NCBI GenBank assembly: GCA_949825045.1
Contig: OX463813.1
Coordinates: forward strand, 24,286,001 to 24,350,000
From: Argyresthia goedartella
Taxonomy: Eukaryota > Arthropoda > Insecta > Lepidoptera > Argyresthiidae
Direction: 5' to 3'
DNA length: 64,000 bases
Part shown: piece by piece, positions 1 through 11,134 of the stretch
Numbering within the stretch: position 1 is the stretch's first letter
How the letters are laid out: every line of letters begins with the position of its first letter
Program-made: the position numbers and the translations under genes
The notes under the pieces: generated by a model
Told to the model about the DNA's origin: nothing
What the model saw: the letters and a program-made list of their open reading frames with translations, nothing else
Database searches by the model: none

Positions 1-1069
1 TAACACTAGGTTTTAGACTAAGCTAGACAGGAGTTTAGTTGCGGCTAAACCTAGGTTGGCAGGGCATAGGGAGACTGTTTGATCGATGAGGTTCCGCGGA
101 TGGAAATAACAAATTCAGAACAAAATTAAACCGGTGTCAATACAGATAACCTATCCTGTTGATATTTTGACATTTGAGTGTTGTCGGGGACGCGCGAAGA
201 GATCAAATTACAGTCTAAAGTTCATTGTTTAGGACCGGGTAGATTGTTTTGCCTTGCCTTGGGTCAGTTTGGATTCAAGTTGCATCTTTAAATTAAATGT
301 AAATTTCGCTGGAGGTCTAATGTGTAGGCTGAGTCAAATATATATGATTAGGCTCAGTCGAGGACGTGCTGAGGTTAGTGGAATTCATAGTTCGGTATTT
401 ATCGAACTATGCACTTCGCTATGGTAAGGGTTAGATCTCCTAAAGCGCTAATGACAACGTTTCGATAACATCCAGCTCAAATTGCGCAGAGTTGAAGGTT
501 TCAAAACGTTACGGACCTTTTGAGGTAACCGCTAGTTCAAACCCATTTCGGAAAATCAAATCGCAATTGTGTAAACCGGTCTTTTCGGATCGTTATTGCC
601 GTGAACTAATTATATAATTGGAACCACCACAAGTCGCTACTAGCGAGCACATGAAATATCATTGAGTACTCACGTCGTAAAACTACGACGGATATCTATA
701 CGATATCCCAAACAAATATTACAAATCGTGGTCGACCACTAAAAGAAGTTCCAAGCGCCCATATATACAAAAAAATAAATGGTACCATCACACAAAATAC
801 AACAACGATCGATCGCTAACTGATGCGAATTACCGGCTTGCGGACATATATGCTTTCTCTGTCTAACTTGAAACTCTAAATTCCTGAACCAATCTTCCGC
901 TCGACTATTGTACGCCTAACGAACTTCTCAACGAACGAGAAATTTAGACTTATCATTCTCAACTTACAAATTTTACAGCTGAATCGGGACATCTCTTTTT
1001 GGGGTAGGTAGAATAGACGATCATAGCTACTGATAGCGGTGGCTCGACCTTAGCCGTTATGCCGTTACA
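1..1069 (+). repeat. 5' LTR of copy A, right half only
   Basis: The sequence matches, in reverse orientation, the 5079-6150 and 12392-13470 parts of the two LTRs of copy B, and in direct orientation the 16741-17341 part of the 3' LTR. It ends in CCGTTACA at 1069. Full LTRs of this family are about 2.2 kb, so roughly 1.1 kb, including the promoter half, lies left of the window. An internal inverted repeat with 9-bp arms (CATAGTTCG / CGAACTATG) lies near 388-413. Confidence 0.88.
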
Positions 1070-1076
1070 GATTTTC

Positions 1077-1089
1077 TGGTGCCGAGACC
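1077..1089 (+). promoter_or_regulatory. Primer-binding site of copy A
   Basis: TGGTGCCGAGACC begins 7 bases after the end of the LTR. A TGG start followed by GCC is typical of sites complementary to a tRNA 3' end (CCA). The matching site in copy B has the near-identical TGGTGCCGAGACGG. I do not assign the tRNA species. Confidence 0.65.
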
Positions 1090-1282
1090 GAAGGATATCC
1101 TAGATAGTCTGATATCTAGATATTCTAAAAGAATCAAGGTCTAACGCGTTACTTTTAAAAATAACACAACGTAGAAACGATTTTAAACAGTTCAGTTTTG
1201 TAAATAAGAAATAAGCAAAAAAAAATGGGCATTGTTTTCACAATTCTTCGGACGAGCTACGGCGGTTTAGTGTTCAGGAATA

Positions 1283-2347
1283 ATGGCCGGCCGGCTTAGA
1301 AAAAACGTTAATCGTGTAGTACAAGTTGACTCACTTTCGCAGACAAGTGTTTTAAATAATGAGATGGCGTCAGGACAGGTGACTCAATTGTTATCTGAAA
1401 TAGTGAATAGATTAGACAGTTTGGAACGGGGTTCAAGTACAAGTAATACTTCGGACAGATAGACTGACAGACAGGAACTAGATACGTTTGAACAATCGGT
1501 AGAAAAACGTCAATCATGCATAGTGAAAATGACACAGAAGTTGCCGACATTCGATGGGCGGAGTTCGGAAAATCCGATGATTTTCTTAAGAGATTTAAAG
1601 GCTTATTATATTAAAGTCTCGGGAGATAGTTCTAGGGCTTTGATATGGGCAACGGATAGTTTGGTAGGAATTGCAAAAGTTCGAATGAGCATATACAGAG
1701 ACTCATGGCGAACCTATTAGGATTTTGAAAAAGATTTCAGAGAGGTATTCTGGGGTGATAATGAACAGGAATTAATTAAACAAAGATTCCTAACTGCGAA
1801 GTTCGATTCTAAGAAAGGTCAAAGTATGGAAGAATTATTTGCCTCTCAATTGAATAGCATATATGAGCTTACGATACCGTTTACTGATACGGAGAAAATC
1901 AACACGATTTTCAGACAGTTGCCGCGTGATATTCAGGTAGCGTTTTTTGCTAGAAAGGAACCGATGACTATACGAGATGCGGTCGAGTTCCTTCGGCAAT
2001 TAGAACGGAATGTCGATGGGGAATTAAGTGCGTTGCAGAGTTCGGAGACAATGAATACGAACGACGTAAGGCGGAATAGCTACATGCGTGGGCAATATCG
2101 AGCTATGCGAGTAAATACGATGCAATATAACGCGGTGAGTCGTAGGAATAATTATAACGCGGGAACAAAGGCGCGAAACGAATTTGGGATGTGCGCTCGC
2201 GGTTATTTTCGCGGTAGAGGTAGACAGCTTCAGGCTAGTTTCAAGGCAATAGGGTTCCAAAGGGGCAATGATGTTTCAGATAATACAGAGGCAGGGCAAA
2301 GGTCAAGTGACAGGAATAATGCGATAAGTTCGAATTCAAAAAACTAG
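1283..2347 (+). pseudogene. gag: gag of copy A, two nonsense codons
   Basis: This is the structural polyprotein gene of copy A, aligning end to end with the intact 348-residue Gag of copy B (11134-12180). The ATG at 1283 opens one frame that is kept to the stop at 2345-2347, interrupted only by TAG at 1460-1462 and TAG at 1718-1720; relative to B there is one extra codon near 1605. The C-terminal third is rich in Arg, Gly, Asn and Tyr with an RGYFRGRG-type stretch (about 2200-2225), and I see no CCHC zinc knuckle, so RNA binding probably uses the Arg/Gly region. The last codons overlap the frameshift heptamer feeding pol. Confidence 0.85.
2338..2344 (+). promoter_or_regulatory. -1 ribosomal frameshift heptamer at the gag-pol junction (copy A)
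   Basis: A AAA AAC sits directly before the gag stop TAG (2345-2347). In the gag frame the codons read AAA AAC TAG; slipping back one base gives CTA GTG GAC, which is the pol frame. This is the canonical X XXY YYZ signal. About 10 bases downstream GCGCG and CGCGC can form a 5-bp stem with a 7-base loop. The same heptamer, stop and stem occur in copy B. Confidence 0.8.
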
Positions 2348-5078
2348 TGGACTCGCGCGGGTCGTTCGCGCTCAGATATTTATTACGCTTCGGGTGGACA
2401 GCCGATCAAATTGAAAAAAAAGCATAGACTGTATGAATTGTGTAATTTGGATTCGAACGTGGGTGTGAATGAATTTATTCAATTATTAGCGCATAAAGCG
2501 CATGGATATGCCGTGTGTTTAGATGAAAAATCTAGATCGAATTGTAAAGATCGAAATGATAGGCGTTTACATACGATATTCAGAGACGACGATTCGACTG
2601 AGTGTGGGCGCGATTTATGTAGTACATTGACATTACCTGAGATAGATGTGCGTATTGGGAATATTGTTGTAAGGAGTTTGATTGATTCGGGCAGCGAAAT
2701 CAGTGTAATTAGTCGGAGAGTGTACGATGAAGTATGCAGACAATTGGGAAAACCGACGGAAATACCGATTCCAAGTTTGAGAATCACAGGTGCATTTGGG
2801 GTCAGTAAGGAAAAGGTTGATAAGTTAGTTACGTTGCCATTAACAATAGGTGAATGCGTTATCGATACTCCAATGCTAGTATTAACAAGGGTGCCTAAAG
2901 ATTTAATTTTAGGGTTTGATTTTATACAACAGACGCGAGCCAGTTTAATGTGTGAGGAAAATAAGAGGCTTATTATACGAAGTGCCGGGGGGATGTGTGA
3001 AATACCATTAGGTACTGGCCCTAATCAGGATTCTTGCTGTTGTACAATGGAATTGCAGAACCAAGATACCAGTAGAAATATGATAGAGGAATATGTGAAT
3101 AATTCATCAATACCTGTTGAACACAAAACAAAGTTATTGCCGGTGTTAAATAAACATGCAGAGTTGTTTAGCGATAGGGTAGGTCGGACAAATAAATATA
3201 TACATGAGATAAAAATGAGAGATGAAACGCCTTTCGTAAAACAAAGCTATCCCATACCGTTCGCTTATCGCGATAAAGTAACAAAACGTTTGGAAGAAAT
3301 GGAACAGATAGGTATTATTAGCAGGCAATCTACGGATTTCAGCAGTCCATTGACTTGTGCACTAAAGAAGTCAGGGGAGGTCCGTATATTGCTAGATGCA
3401 CGACAATTAAACACGGGAATGGTTGGGGAAGTTGAAACTACACCTTTAATGAGTGAGATATTGCAATCGGGGCGCCGGATAAACTACATAGGGGTTATTG
3501 ATATCAAAGATGCGTATTTTTCTATACCATTATCAGACGAATCTAAACGATACACGGGTTTTGTATATCAAGGCAGAAGTTATGTTTACAACGTTTTACC
3601 TCAGGGGTTGAAAACCAGTGTGGGTTCATTTTCGAGGGCGATGGACTTAATTTTAGGGCCAGAGGTTAGGTCATATTGTTTAAATTTTGTTGACGATTTG
3701 GCGATTTTAACTGAGGGTGACTTCGATCAGCATTTGTCTCAAGTGGACACGGTTATGAGTAAATTGTAAGACGCGGGCTTCACATGCAAACTAAAAAAAT
3801 GCGAGTTCGCACAAAAAAAGGTCAAGTTATTGGGGCATATTTTGTCTACACAAGGTTTGCAAATGGACCCGGACAAAATTGAAACACTTAAATTATATCC
3901 GTCACCCAGAACTGTCAGGCAATTGAGGGCGTTTTTGGGGTTCATAAATGACGTTCATAATTGGCGGGAAAGACATATTATGTCCAATGCGACGCCAGCG
4001 CTATAGGAATTGGGGGCTATGTTTATCAATTAGATGATTCGGGCCAGGAACGAATTATAGGGTTGTTCGCAGGCATTTAAGGGAGCTCAAACTAGATGGT
4101 CTGTCAGCGAACAGGAAATGTATGCAGTTATATACACTTTAAAGCGATCTGAGATATATTTGCGGGGAGAAAAAGTTATTATTAGAACTGATCATAAAAG
4201 TTTGACGTTCATTAAGTCGTGGACTTTATTGGGGGCACGCGTAACTAGGTGGGTTATGTTTTTAGATCAATTCGATTACGACATAGAATTTGTGCGAGGG
4301 ACTGATAATCAAATTGCCGACACGCTAAGCAGGCAAATAGCAGGACCTGGAGGCATGAATGACAGTATGAATGTTCAGCCGGGAATATTCTGGTTTCAGG
4401 CATCGAATACCGCAAGTGTTATTTCGAGTTTACGGGACATTGCGAGATTACAAAGCGAATATGAGCGGTTAAATCGAATTAGCGGTTGTATCAGACGTAG
4501 GGTGGTAGATTCGGAAACGAGAGGGTTTGATAATTACAAGCTAGTAGGTGATACGTTATATTTTTACGTGCCGAAGCGGAACGTACAGTTGTTAGTAATT
4601 CCGAAATCACTACAGGAGGAACTAATTTTACTCATACATGAAGAAATAGGTCACTACGGCAGATATAAAATATTATCACTGATGAAAGACAGATATTATT
4701 TTCTTCATATGAGTAGGGTGATTAGCACGGTGATAAGAAGTTGTGACATATGTCAAAAGGTCAAACCAAGTACTAACAATACCGTTGGTCCTTGTACACC
4801 GGTGTTGGCGGAAAGGTTGGGTGAGAAAGTTTTCTCGGACCTTTATGGGCCATTGCCCGTAGGTAAATTCGGATATCAATATATATATATGTGATTCAAG
4901 ACGTGTACAGTAAAGTAATAAAATTATATCCAATGCGTAAAGCTACAGGTAGGAGCGTGCTCGCTTGTACAAAGAGATTTCATAGGGAAATACCTATCGA
5001 AACTATAATTACGGACTCAGGACCACAGTTCATATCGAAAGTTTGGGAATTTGGTCTCAAACAGCTAGGGATTCGGGT
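2344..5078 (+). pseudogene. pol: pol of copy A (protease-RT-RNase H-integrase), broken
   Basis: Protein order is aspartic protease (DSG near 2691), reverse transcriptase (LPQG and FVDD near 3598 and 3690), RNase H, then integrase with its HHCC finger and the first two acidic catalytic regions. Damage relative to copy B: a one-base insertion in an A run near 2418, a TAA at 3767-3769, a deletion near 3950 that joins the RT connection region to mid RNase H, further frame breaks near 4060, and a 2-base gain in a TA repeat near 4890. The frame then runs to 5078, where copy B is inserted. The missing integrase end is at 14601-15190. Confidence 0.88.
5075..5078. repeat. Target-site duplication GGGT (left; partner 14601-14604)
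   Basis: GGGT lies just left of the TGTACC end of copy B and again at 14601-14604, just right of its TTACA end. Copy B itself carries the uninterrupted integrase sequence in reverse near 8255, where only one GGGT occurs between the flanking codons. A 4-bp duplication fits Ty3/gypsy integration. Confidence 0.88.
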
Positions 5079-7275
5079 TGTACCGGCCCCACGGCCAAAG
5101 GTCGTAGCCGCCGCTAACAGTAGCTATGATCGTCTATTCTATCTATCCCAAAATGAGAGGACCCGATTCGGCTGTAAGTTTTGTAAGTAAGAATGATAAG
5201 TCTGAATTTCTCGTTCGTCGAGAAATCCGTTAGGCGTACAATAGTCGAACGAAGTTTGGTTCAGAAGTTACAGTTTCTAGTTAGACAGAGAAAGCATATA
5301 TGTCCGCGAGCCGGTAATTCGCATCAGTCAGCGGTGTATTGCGCCAAAACGATCGTTATTATATTTTATGTGATGGCACATCTGGTTTTTGTATATATGA
5401 GCGCATTGGAACATCTTTTGTTTTAGTTTTAGTGATCGATCACAGTTATAGTATAGATATCCGTCGTAGTTATACGACGTGAGTACTCAATGATATTTCA
5501 TGTGCTCGCTAGTAGCGGCTTGTGGTGGTTCCAATTATATATTTGATTCACGGCAATAACGATCCGAAAAGACCGGTTTACACAATTGCGATTTGAGTTC
5601 CGAAATGGGTTCTGAACTAGCGGTTACCTCAAAAGGTCCGTAACGTTTTGAAACCTTCAACTCTGCGCAATTTGAGCTGGATGTTATCGAAACGCAAGCA
5701 TTATTGTTTTAGGATATCTAACCCACACCATAGCGAAGTGCATAGTTCGATAAATACCGAACTACGAATTCCACTAGCCGCAGCACGTCCTGGGCTGAGC
5801 CAAATCATATATACCGACTCAACTTACACATTAGACATCCAGCGAAATTTACATTTAATTTAAAAATGCAACTTGAATCCAATCTGACCCAAGGCAATGC
5901 AAAACACCTACCCGGACCTAAACAATGAACTTTAGACTGTAAATTGATCTCTTCGCGCGTCCCCGACAACACTCAAATGTCAAAATATCAACAGGATATA
6001 TTGTCTGTGTTGACACCGGTTTAACTTTGTTCTGAATTTGTTATTTCCATCCGCGGAACCTCATCGATCAAACAGTCTCCCTATGCCCTGCCAACCTAGG
6101 TTTAGCCGCAACTAAACTCCTGTCTAGCCTAGTCTAAAACCTAGTGTTACACCACGTCCATTATCGACACCACTCGAAAATGGTTGAGTTTGATTTGAAT
6201 GTGCTTGAATGTTTAACGACTGTGTGTGTGGGAATTACAAAACTCACTATTCGAAAGGAATGAGGAGAGGATTAGCCCGCGAATATCCTAAGAGCCAATC
6301 CAGGAACCCTATGGTGAAGGAAAAAGGAATTTAGGGTCGCTCCAAGCCCAGACTCAGACTCAGATAAATTGACTTAAAAGTTCTTTCCTAACGACCCAAG
6401 GATAGTTTTGGAATTTGGGGTAGGTTGATATAAAGGTTAGGAACCGAGGTATATCTCGGCGCTTCAGACACTCACGAAAACCCACTGAAACTTCGCAATC
6501 ACAAATTCGTATAGTTCTGACGCGTAACACGGCAGACAAAAACTGTTTAGAACTCGTGAAGACGACTGTCACAGTAGCTAGACGCTGAGACTGAATGCTC
6601 TCCCCTCCCAGACCCTCGTATTTATATGCCCCACATGCGTCCTTTGCAAATACGCTCTGCCCAAGCGAAGCTTCTTATCACTAACTACACAGGGTCTAAT
6701 TTCAACCATGCCATGCAGATCCGCCGTTCTACAAATTGTGTGTACGCATATTCACTATGATCAACCGTAGGTGATCACTCAAATCATTTGGTACTGCCGA
6801 TACACAGAATCTGTTGATCGCTGACCAATAAAAGCTTGTTGCGATTAATTAAGCATTACCCGACCGCTAGCTGCGCGTAGCAAAAGACCACTAGTATGAT
6901 ATTCAGAATAGAGGTGTCAGACTCTCCATATCATACCTCAATCGCAATGGTATATTTGCAATCAACATAATAGCTTTCTCCGTTCCGTAATAACCTTTCA
7001 TTATTTAGTTATTCATAATTTTATTCAACGCGCAGCCAAATCGGCTCTCATCTCTACACATCTCGCAGGAATGTGACAAAAAAACTTGACCTGAACTGAA
7101 ATTCCACGAATGAACCCACGCGTCTTTTTTTTTTTGCGAACTTTGCCAGTAAGCAACGCAAAACCCCCAAACGTTATCTGAACCGATTCTCGTATTCAAA
7201 ACAGCGCGGCGTTGGGCTAGCCCTCTATCACGCAGAATGAAGTATCTAATGTACCGACTCTCGTGTACCATTACA
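5079..7275 (-). repeat. 3' LTR of copy B (about 2.2 kb)
   Basis: Read on the minus strand it begins TGTAATGGTAC at 7275 and ends GGTACA at 5079, so it has TG...CA ends with an inverted TGTA/TACA. It is nearly identical to 12392-14600. It holds a TATA box at 6619-6626 and an initiator-like TCAGTC at 6589-6594, dividing it into about 0.68 kb of U3 and about 1.5 kb of R-U5. Short open frames inside it (for example 6360-6572) show no recognisable product. Confidence 0.9.
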
Positions 7276-7672
7276 GCCCCCTCCCAGACCTTGAGACACT
7301 GTTTATCTCAGTTAACATGGCGCAAGGATCTCATTACCACTATGCTACCCATACTTTGTACATATCTACTCTATATGTTCGGACATCTCAAATCATGTAC
7401 ACCGACCGATGAATCTGTCAATTATGTATATAATATTTGCACAACTCGATTGAGTTCTCTCCTGTCTTATCTTATTTATCTATCTTACTATACAACCTCG
7501 CTTACCCGCAATTTATCCTAATTCGTATTACTATATATATATACAAATTGTTTTTTTTTTTGTTTTTTTTTTTTTTGTTTTTGTTTCCAAACCATGCAAG
7601 ATCCTTAAATCTACAAAGTAGTTACTCAAATTTACAGCTTACAGCTTAATTATATAACCTTTATACACTATC
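7276..7672 (-). other. Copy B 3' untranslated region and polypurine tract
   Basis: Non-coding stretch between the pol stop and the 3' LTR. On the minus strand it ends in the purine-rich tract CTGGGAGGGGGC immediately before the LTR's TG, the expected plus-strand primer. Near 7550-7585 a long T/poly-A run changes length between copies. The equivalent region of the host copy is 15191-15589. Confidence 0.8.
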
Positions 7673-9472
7673 TTATTTATCTACGCCCTTATTCGTCCTC
7701 ACATAATACCTGGCTATATTTATAGTATTGAAGTTACCCAATATCTCATTTGAACCCGGATCTACTAACGTATAACAGTTAGGATATACCACTGCCGAAA
7801 TAACATAAGGCCCTTTATACAACAACGAAAATTTCCGCATGATTTTATGTTCTTTATTTGAACGCACAAAGGTCTTAAGTTTCACATAATCACCTATACG
7901 ATAGACCTCTAACTTACGCCGTTTGTCCGCCTGTCGCTTACGTCGTTCACTAGAACTTTTAGAGTTTTCTATCGCTACATTCCGCACCTGTTCCGAATCT
8001 CGCACACTATGGCCTAATAACCATTCATCGCCTAATTCCTTGTCAATAGTTAACGGTTCCCGCCTACCAAACGCTAACTCATTAGGCGCAAAGCCTGTGC
8101 TTGTGTGTTCGATATTATTATAGCAATTCTGAATGTCCGGTAACACGTCTACCCAACTACGATTACTTCCGCCGCAATAAGTTCTAATCAGCCGACCTAG
8201 CTCGCGATTCACTCTTTCTACGCTATTAGAATTTGGACAATACACCGACGTATGAGTGACCCGAATCCCCAGCTGTTTGAGTCCAAATTCCCAAACTTTC
8301 GATATGAACTGTGGTCCTGAGTCCGTAATTATAGTTTCGATAGGTATTTCCCTATGAAATCTCTTTGTACAAGCGAGCACGCTCCTACCTGTCGCTTTTC
8401 GCATTGGATATAATTTTATTACTTTACTGTACACGTCTTGAATCACATATATATATTGATATCCGAATTTACCTACGGGCAATGGCCCATAAAGGTCCGA
8501 AAAAACTTTCTCACCCAACCTTTCCGCCAACACCGGTGTACAAGGACCAACGGTATTGTTAGTACTTGGTTTGACCTTTTGACATATGTCACAACTTCTT
8601 ATCACCGCGCTAATCACCCTACTCATATGAAGAAAATAATATCTGTCCTTCATCAGTGCTAATATTTTATATCTGCCGTAGTGACCTATTTCTTCATGTA
8701 TGTGTAAAATAAGTTCCTCCTGTAGTGATTTCGGAATTACTAGCAACTGTACGTTCCGCTTCGGCACGTGAAAATATAACGTATCACCTACTAGCTTATA
8801 ATTTTCAAAACCTCTTGTCCCCGTATCTACTACATTACGTCTGATACAACCGCTAATTCGATTTAATCGCTCATCTTCGCTTTGTAATCTCGCAATGTCC
8901 CGTAAACTCGAAATAACACTTGCGGTATTCGATGCCTGAAACCAGAATATCCCCGGCTGAACATTTATACTGTCAGTCATACCTCCAGGTCCCGCTATTT
9001 GCCTGCTTAGCGTGTCGGCAATTTGATTATCAGTCCCTCGCACAAATTCTATGTCGTAATCGAATTGCTCTAAAAACATAATCCACCTCGTTACGCGTGC
9101 TCCTAATAAGGTCCACGACTTAATGAACGTCAAACTTTTATGATCAGTTCTAATAATAACCTTTTCTCCCCGCAAGTATATCTCAAATCGCTTTAAAGTG
9201 TATATAACTGCATACATTTCCTGTTCACTGGTAGCCCATCTCGTCTGAGCACCCTTGAATGCCAGCGAACAGAACCCTATAATTAGTTCCTGGCCCGATT
9301 CATCTAATTGATAAACATAGCCCCCAATTCCTATAGCGCTGGCGTCACATTGAACATAATATGTTTTTCCCGCCAATGGCTGACTCAAAATTATACTTTC
9401 TAAGAATTGGTTTTTTATCTCGTCAAAAGCACTTTGCATCTGCGCACTCCAGATGAACTTGACTCCAGACCG
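7673..9472 (-). CDS. pol: Pol of copy B, RNase H and integrase part
   Basis: The same frame continues from the protease-RT part after a TAA at 9473-9475. RNase H is recognised by the acidic residue of CDASAIGIGG, the E of TSEQEMYAV and the D of RTDHKSL. Integrase follows: the HHCC finger (HEEIGHYGRYK, then CDICQ), the core with D in SDLYGPL, D in TDSGPQF and E in SVERVNREL, and a basic C-terminal domain with LLYKGPYVISAV. All three DDE residues are present. The product would copy and integrate the element's cDNA. It ends at a normal stop at 7673, 397 bases before the 3' LTR. Confidence 0.9.
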   Translation of the reverse strand, partial: RSGVKFIWSAQMQSAFDEIKNQFLESIILSQPLAGKTYYVQCDASAIGIGGYVYQLDESGQELIIGFCSLAFKGAQTRWATSEQEMYAVIYTLKRFEIYLRGEKVIIRTDHKSLTFIKSWTLLGARVTRWIMFLEQFDYDIEFVRGTDNQIADTLSRQIAGPGGMTDSINVQPGIFWFQASNTASVISSLRDIARLQSEDERLNRISGCIRRNVVDTGTRGFENYKLVGDTLYFHVPKRNVQLLVIPKSLQEELILHIHEEIGHYGRYKILALMKDRYYFLHMSRVISAVIRSCDICQKVKPSTNNTVGPCTPVLAERLGEKVFSDLYGPLPVGKFGYQYIYVIQDVYSKVIKLYPMRKATGRSVLACTKRFHREIPIETIITDSGPQFISKVWEFGLKQLGIRVTHTSVYCPNSNSVERVNRELGRLIRTYCGGSNRSWVDVLPDIQNCYNNIEHTSTGFAPNELAFGRREPLTIDKELGDEWLLGHSVRDSEQVRNVAIENSKSSSERRKRQADKRRKLEVYRIGDYVKLKTFVRSNKEHKIMRKFSLLYKGPYVISAVVYPNCYTLVDPGSNEILGNFNTINIARYYVRTNKGVDK

Positions 9473-11134
9473 TTATAAATTGTACAAGGGCTGTGTCAAC
9501 GTTCCAAAATTTTTTATAAACCTCCTAAAGTAATTTATGAACCCCAAAAACGCCCTCAATTGCCTGACAGTTCTGGGTGACGGATATAATTTAAGTGTTT
9601 CAATTTTGTCCGGGTCCATCTGCAAACCTTGTGTAGACAAAATATGCCCCAATAACTTGACCTTTTTTTGTGCGAACTCGCATTTTTTTAGTTTGCATGT
9701 GAAGCCCGCGTCTTTCAATTTACTCAGAACCGTGTCCACTTGAGACAAATGCTGTTCGAAGTCACCCTCAGTTAAAATTGCCAAATCGTCAACAAAATTT
9801 AAACAATATGACCTAACCTCTGGCCCTAGAATTAAGTCCATCGCCCTCGAAAATGAACCCACACTGGTTTTCAACCCCTGAGGCAAAACGTTGTAAACAT
9901 AACTTCTGCCTTGATATACAAAACCCGTGTATCGTTTAGATTCGTCTGATAATGGTATAGAAAAATACGCATCTTTGATATCAATAACTCCTATGTAATT
10001 TATCCGGCGCCCGGATTGCAATATCTCACTCATTAAAGGTGTGGTTTCAACCTCCCCGACCATTCCAGTGTTTAATTGTCGTGCATCTAGAAGAATACGG
10101 ACCTCTCCTGATTTCTTTAATGTACAAGTCAATGGACTGCTGAAATCCGTAGATTGCCTGCTAATAATACCTATCAATTCCATCTCTTCCAAACGTTTTG
10201 TTACTTTATCGCGATATGCGAACGGTATGGGATAGCTTCGTTTTACGAAAGGCGTTTCATCTCTCATTTTTATCTCATGTATATATTTATTTGTCCGACC
10301 TATCCAATCGCTAAACAACTCTGCATGTTTATTTAACACCGGCAATAACCTTGTTTTGTGTTCAACAGGTATTGATGAATTATTCACATATTCCTCTATC
10401 ATATTTCTACTGGTATCTTGGTTCTGTACTTCCATTGTACAACAGCAAAAATCCTGATTAGGGCCAGTACCTAATGGTATTTCACACATCCGCCCGCCGC
10501 TTCGTATAATTAGCCTCTTTTTACCCTCACACATTAAACTGGCTCGCGTCTGTTGTATAAAATCAAACCCTAAAGTTAAATCTTTAGGCACCCTTGTTAA
10601 TACTAGCATTGGAGTATCGATAACGCATTCACCTATTGTTAATGGTAACGTTACTAATTTATCAACCTTTTCCTTACTGACTCCAAATGCACCTGTGATT
10701 CTCAAACTTGGAATCGGTATTTCCGTCGGTTTTCCCAATTGACTGCATACTTCTTCGTACACTCTCCGACTTATTACACTGATTTCGCTCCCCGAATCAA
10801 TCAAACTCCTTACAACAATATTCCCAATACGCACATCTATCTCAGGTAATGTCAAAGTACTACATAACTCGCGCCCACACTCAGTCGAATCGTCGTCTCT
10901 GAATATCGTATGTAAACGTCTGTCATTTCGATCTCTACAATTCGATCTAGATTTTTCCTCTAAACACACGGCATATCCGTGCGCTTTATGCGCTAGTAAT
11001 TGAATAAATTCATTCACACCCACGTTCGAATCCAAATTACACAAATCATACAGTCTATGCTTTTTCCCAATTTGATCGGCTGTCCACCCGAACCGTAATA
11101 AATATCTGAGCGCGAACGACCCGCGCGAGTCCAC
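9473..11134 (-). CDS. pol: Pol of copy B, protease and reverse transcriptase part
   Basis: This frame is -1 relative to gag and has no ATG at its head; it is most simply reached by frameshifting at 11137-11143. The retropepsin motif LIDSGSE lies near residues 111-117 and the hydrophobic G-D partner (LTLGFDF) about 80 residues later. RT motifs include LLDARQLN, LPQGLKTS and the catalytic FVDD near residue 447, so the usual YxDD Tyr is Phe. The RT connection region then runs into TAA at 9473-9475, the only nonsense codon I see in this pol; the frame continues beyond it without a shift. Confidence 0.9.
   Translation of the reverse strand: MDSRGSFALRYLLRFGWTADQIGKKHRLYDLCNLDSNVGVNEFIQLLAHKAHGYAVCLEEKSRSNCRDRNDRRLHTIFRDDDSTECGRELCSTLTLPEIDVRIGNIVVRSLIDSGSEISVISRRVYEEVCSQLGKPTEIPIPSLRITGAFGVSKEKVDKLVTLPLTIGECVIDTPMLVLTRVPKDLTLGFDFIQQTRASLMCEGKKRLIIRSGGRMCEIPLGTGPNQDFCCCTMEVQNQDTSRNMIEEYVNNSSIPVEHKTRLLPVLNKHAELFSDWIGRTNKYIHEIKMRDETPFVKRSYPIPFAYRDKVTKRLEEMELIGIISRQSTDFSSPLTCTLKKSGEVRILLDARQLNTGMVGEVETTPLMSEILQSGRRINYIGVIDIKDAYFSIPLSDESKRYTGFVYQGRSYVYNVLPQGLKTSVGSFSRAMDLILGPEVRSYCLNFVDDLAILTEGDFEQHLSQVDTVLSKLKDAGFTCKLKKCEFAQKKVKLLGHILSTQGLQMDPDKIETLKLYPSPRTVRQLRAFLGFINYFRRFIKNFGTLTQPLYNL

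Larger units (their letters stand above)
1..5078 (+). mobile_element. Ty3/gypsy-like retrotransposon, copy A (5' part)
   Basis: This is the left part of a plus-strand LTR retrotransposon: partial 5' LTR, primer-binding site, gag and most of pol. Its integrase frame stops at 5078 and resumes at 14601 in the same reading sense, so 5079-14600 is an insertion into it and the right part is 14601-17341. The left part has two nonsense codons in gag, frameshifts near 2418 and 4890, a pol nonsense codon at 3767-3769, and a deletion near 3950 that removes the start of the RNase H domain. It is a dead copy, clearly older than the one inserted in it. Confidence 0.9.

Noticed and set aside
1..6152. Apparent 1.07-kb terminal inverted repeats (1-1069 against 5079-6152), suggesting a foldback or DIRS-type element
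   Set aside because: The right arm is part of a longer 2.2-kb LTR of a separate minus-strand copy. TG...CA ends, polypurine tract and the GGGT duplication place the true boundaries at 5079 and 14600.
7005..7271. Short conserved frames inside the family A LTRs (7005-7271, 14330-14611, 6360-6572, 13685-13897)
   Set aside because: They are identical because the LTRs are nearly identical; no recognisable protein features, and they are not kept in the older 3' LTR at 15590-17341.
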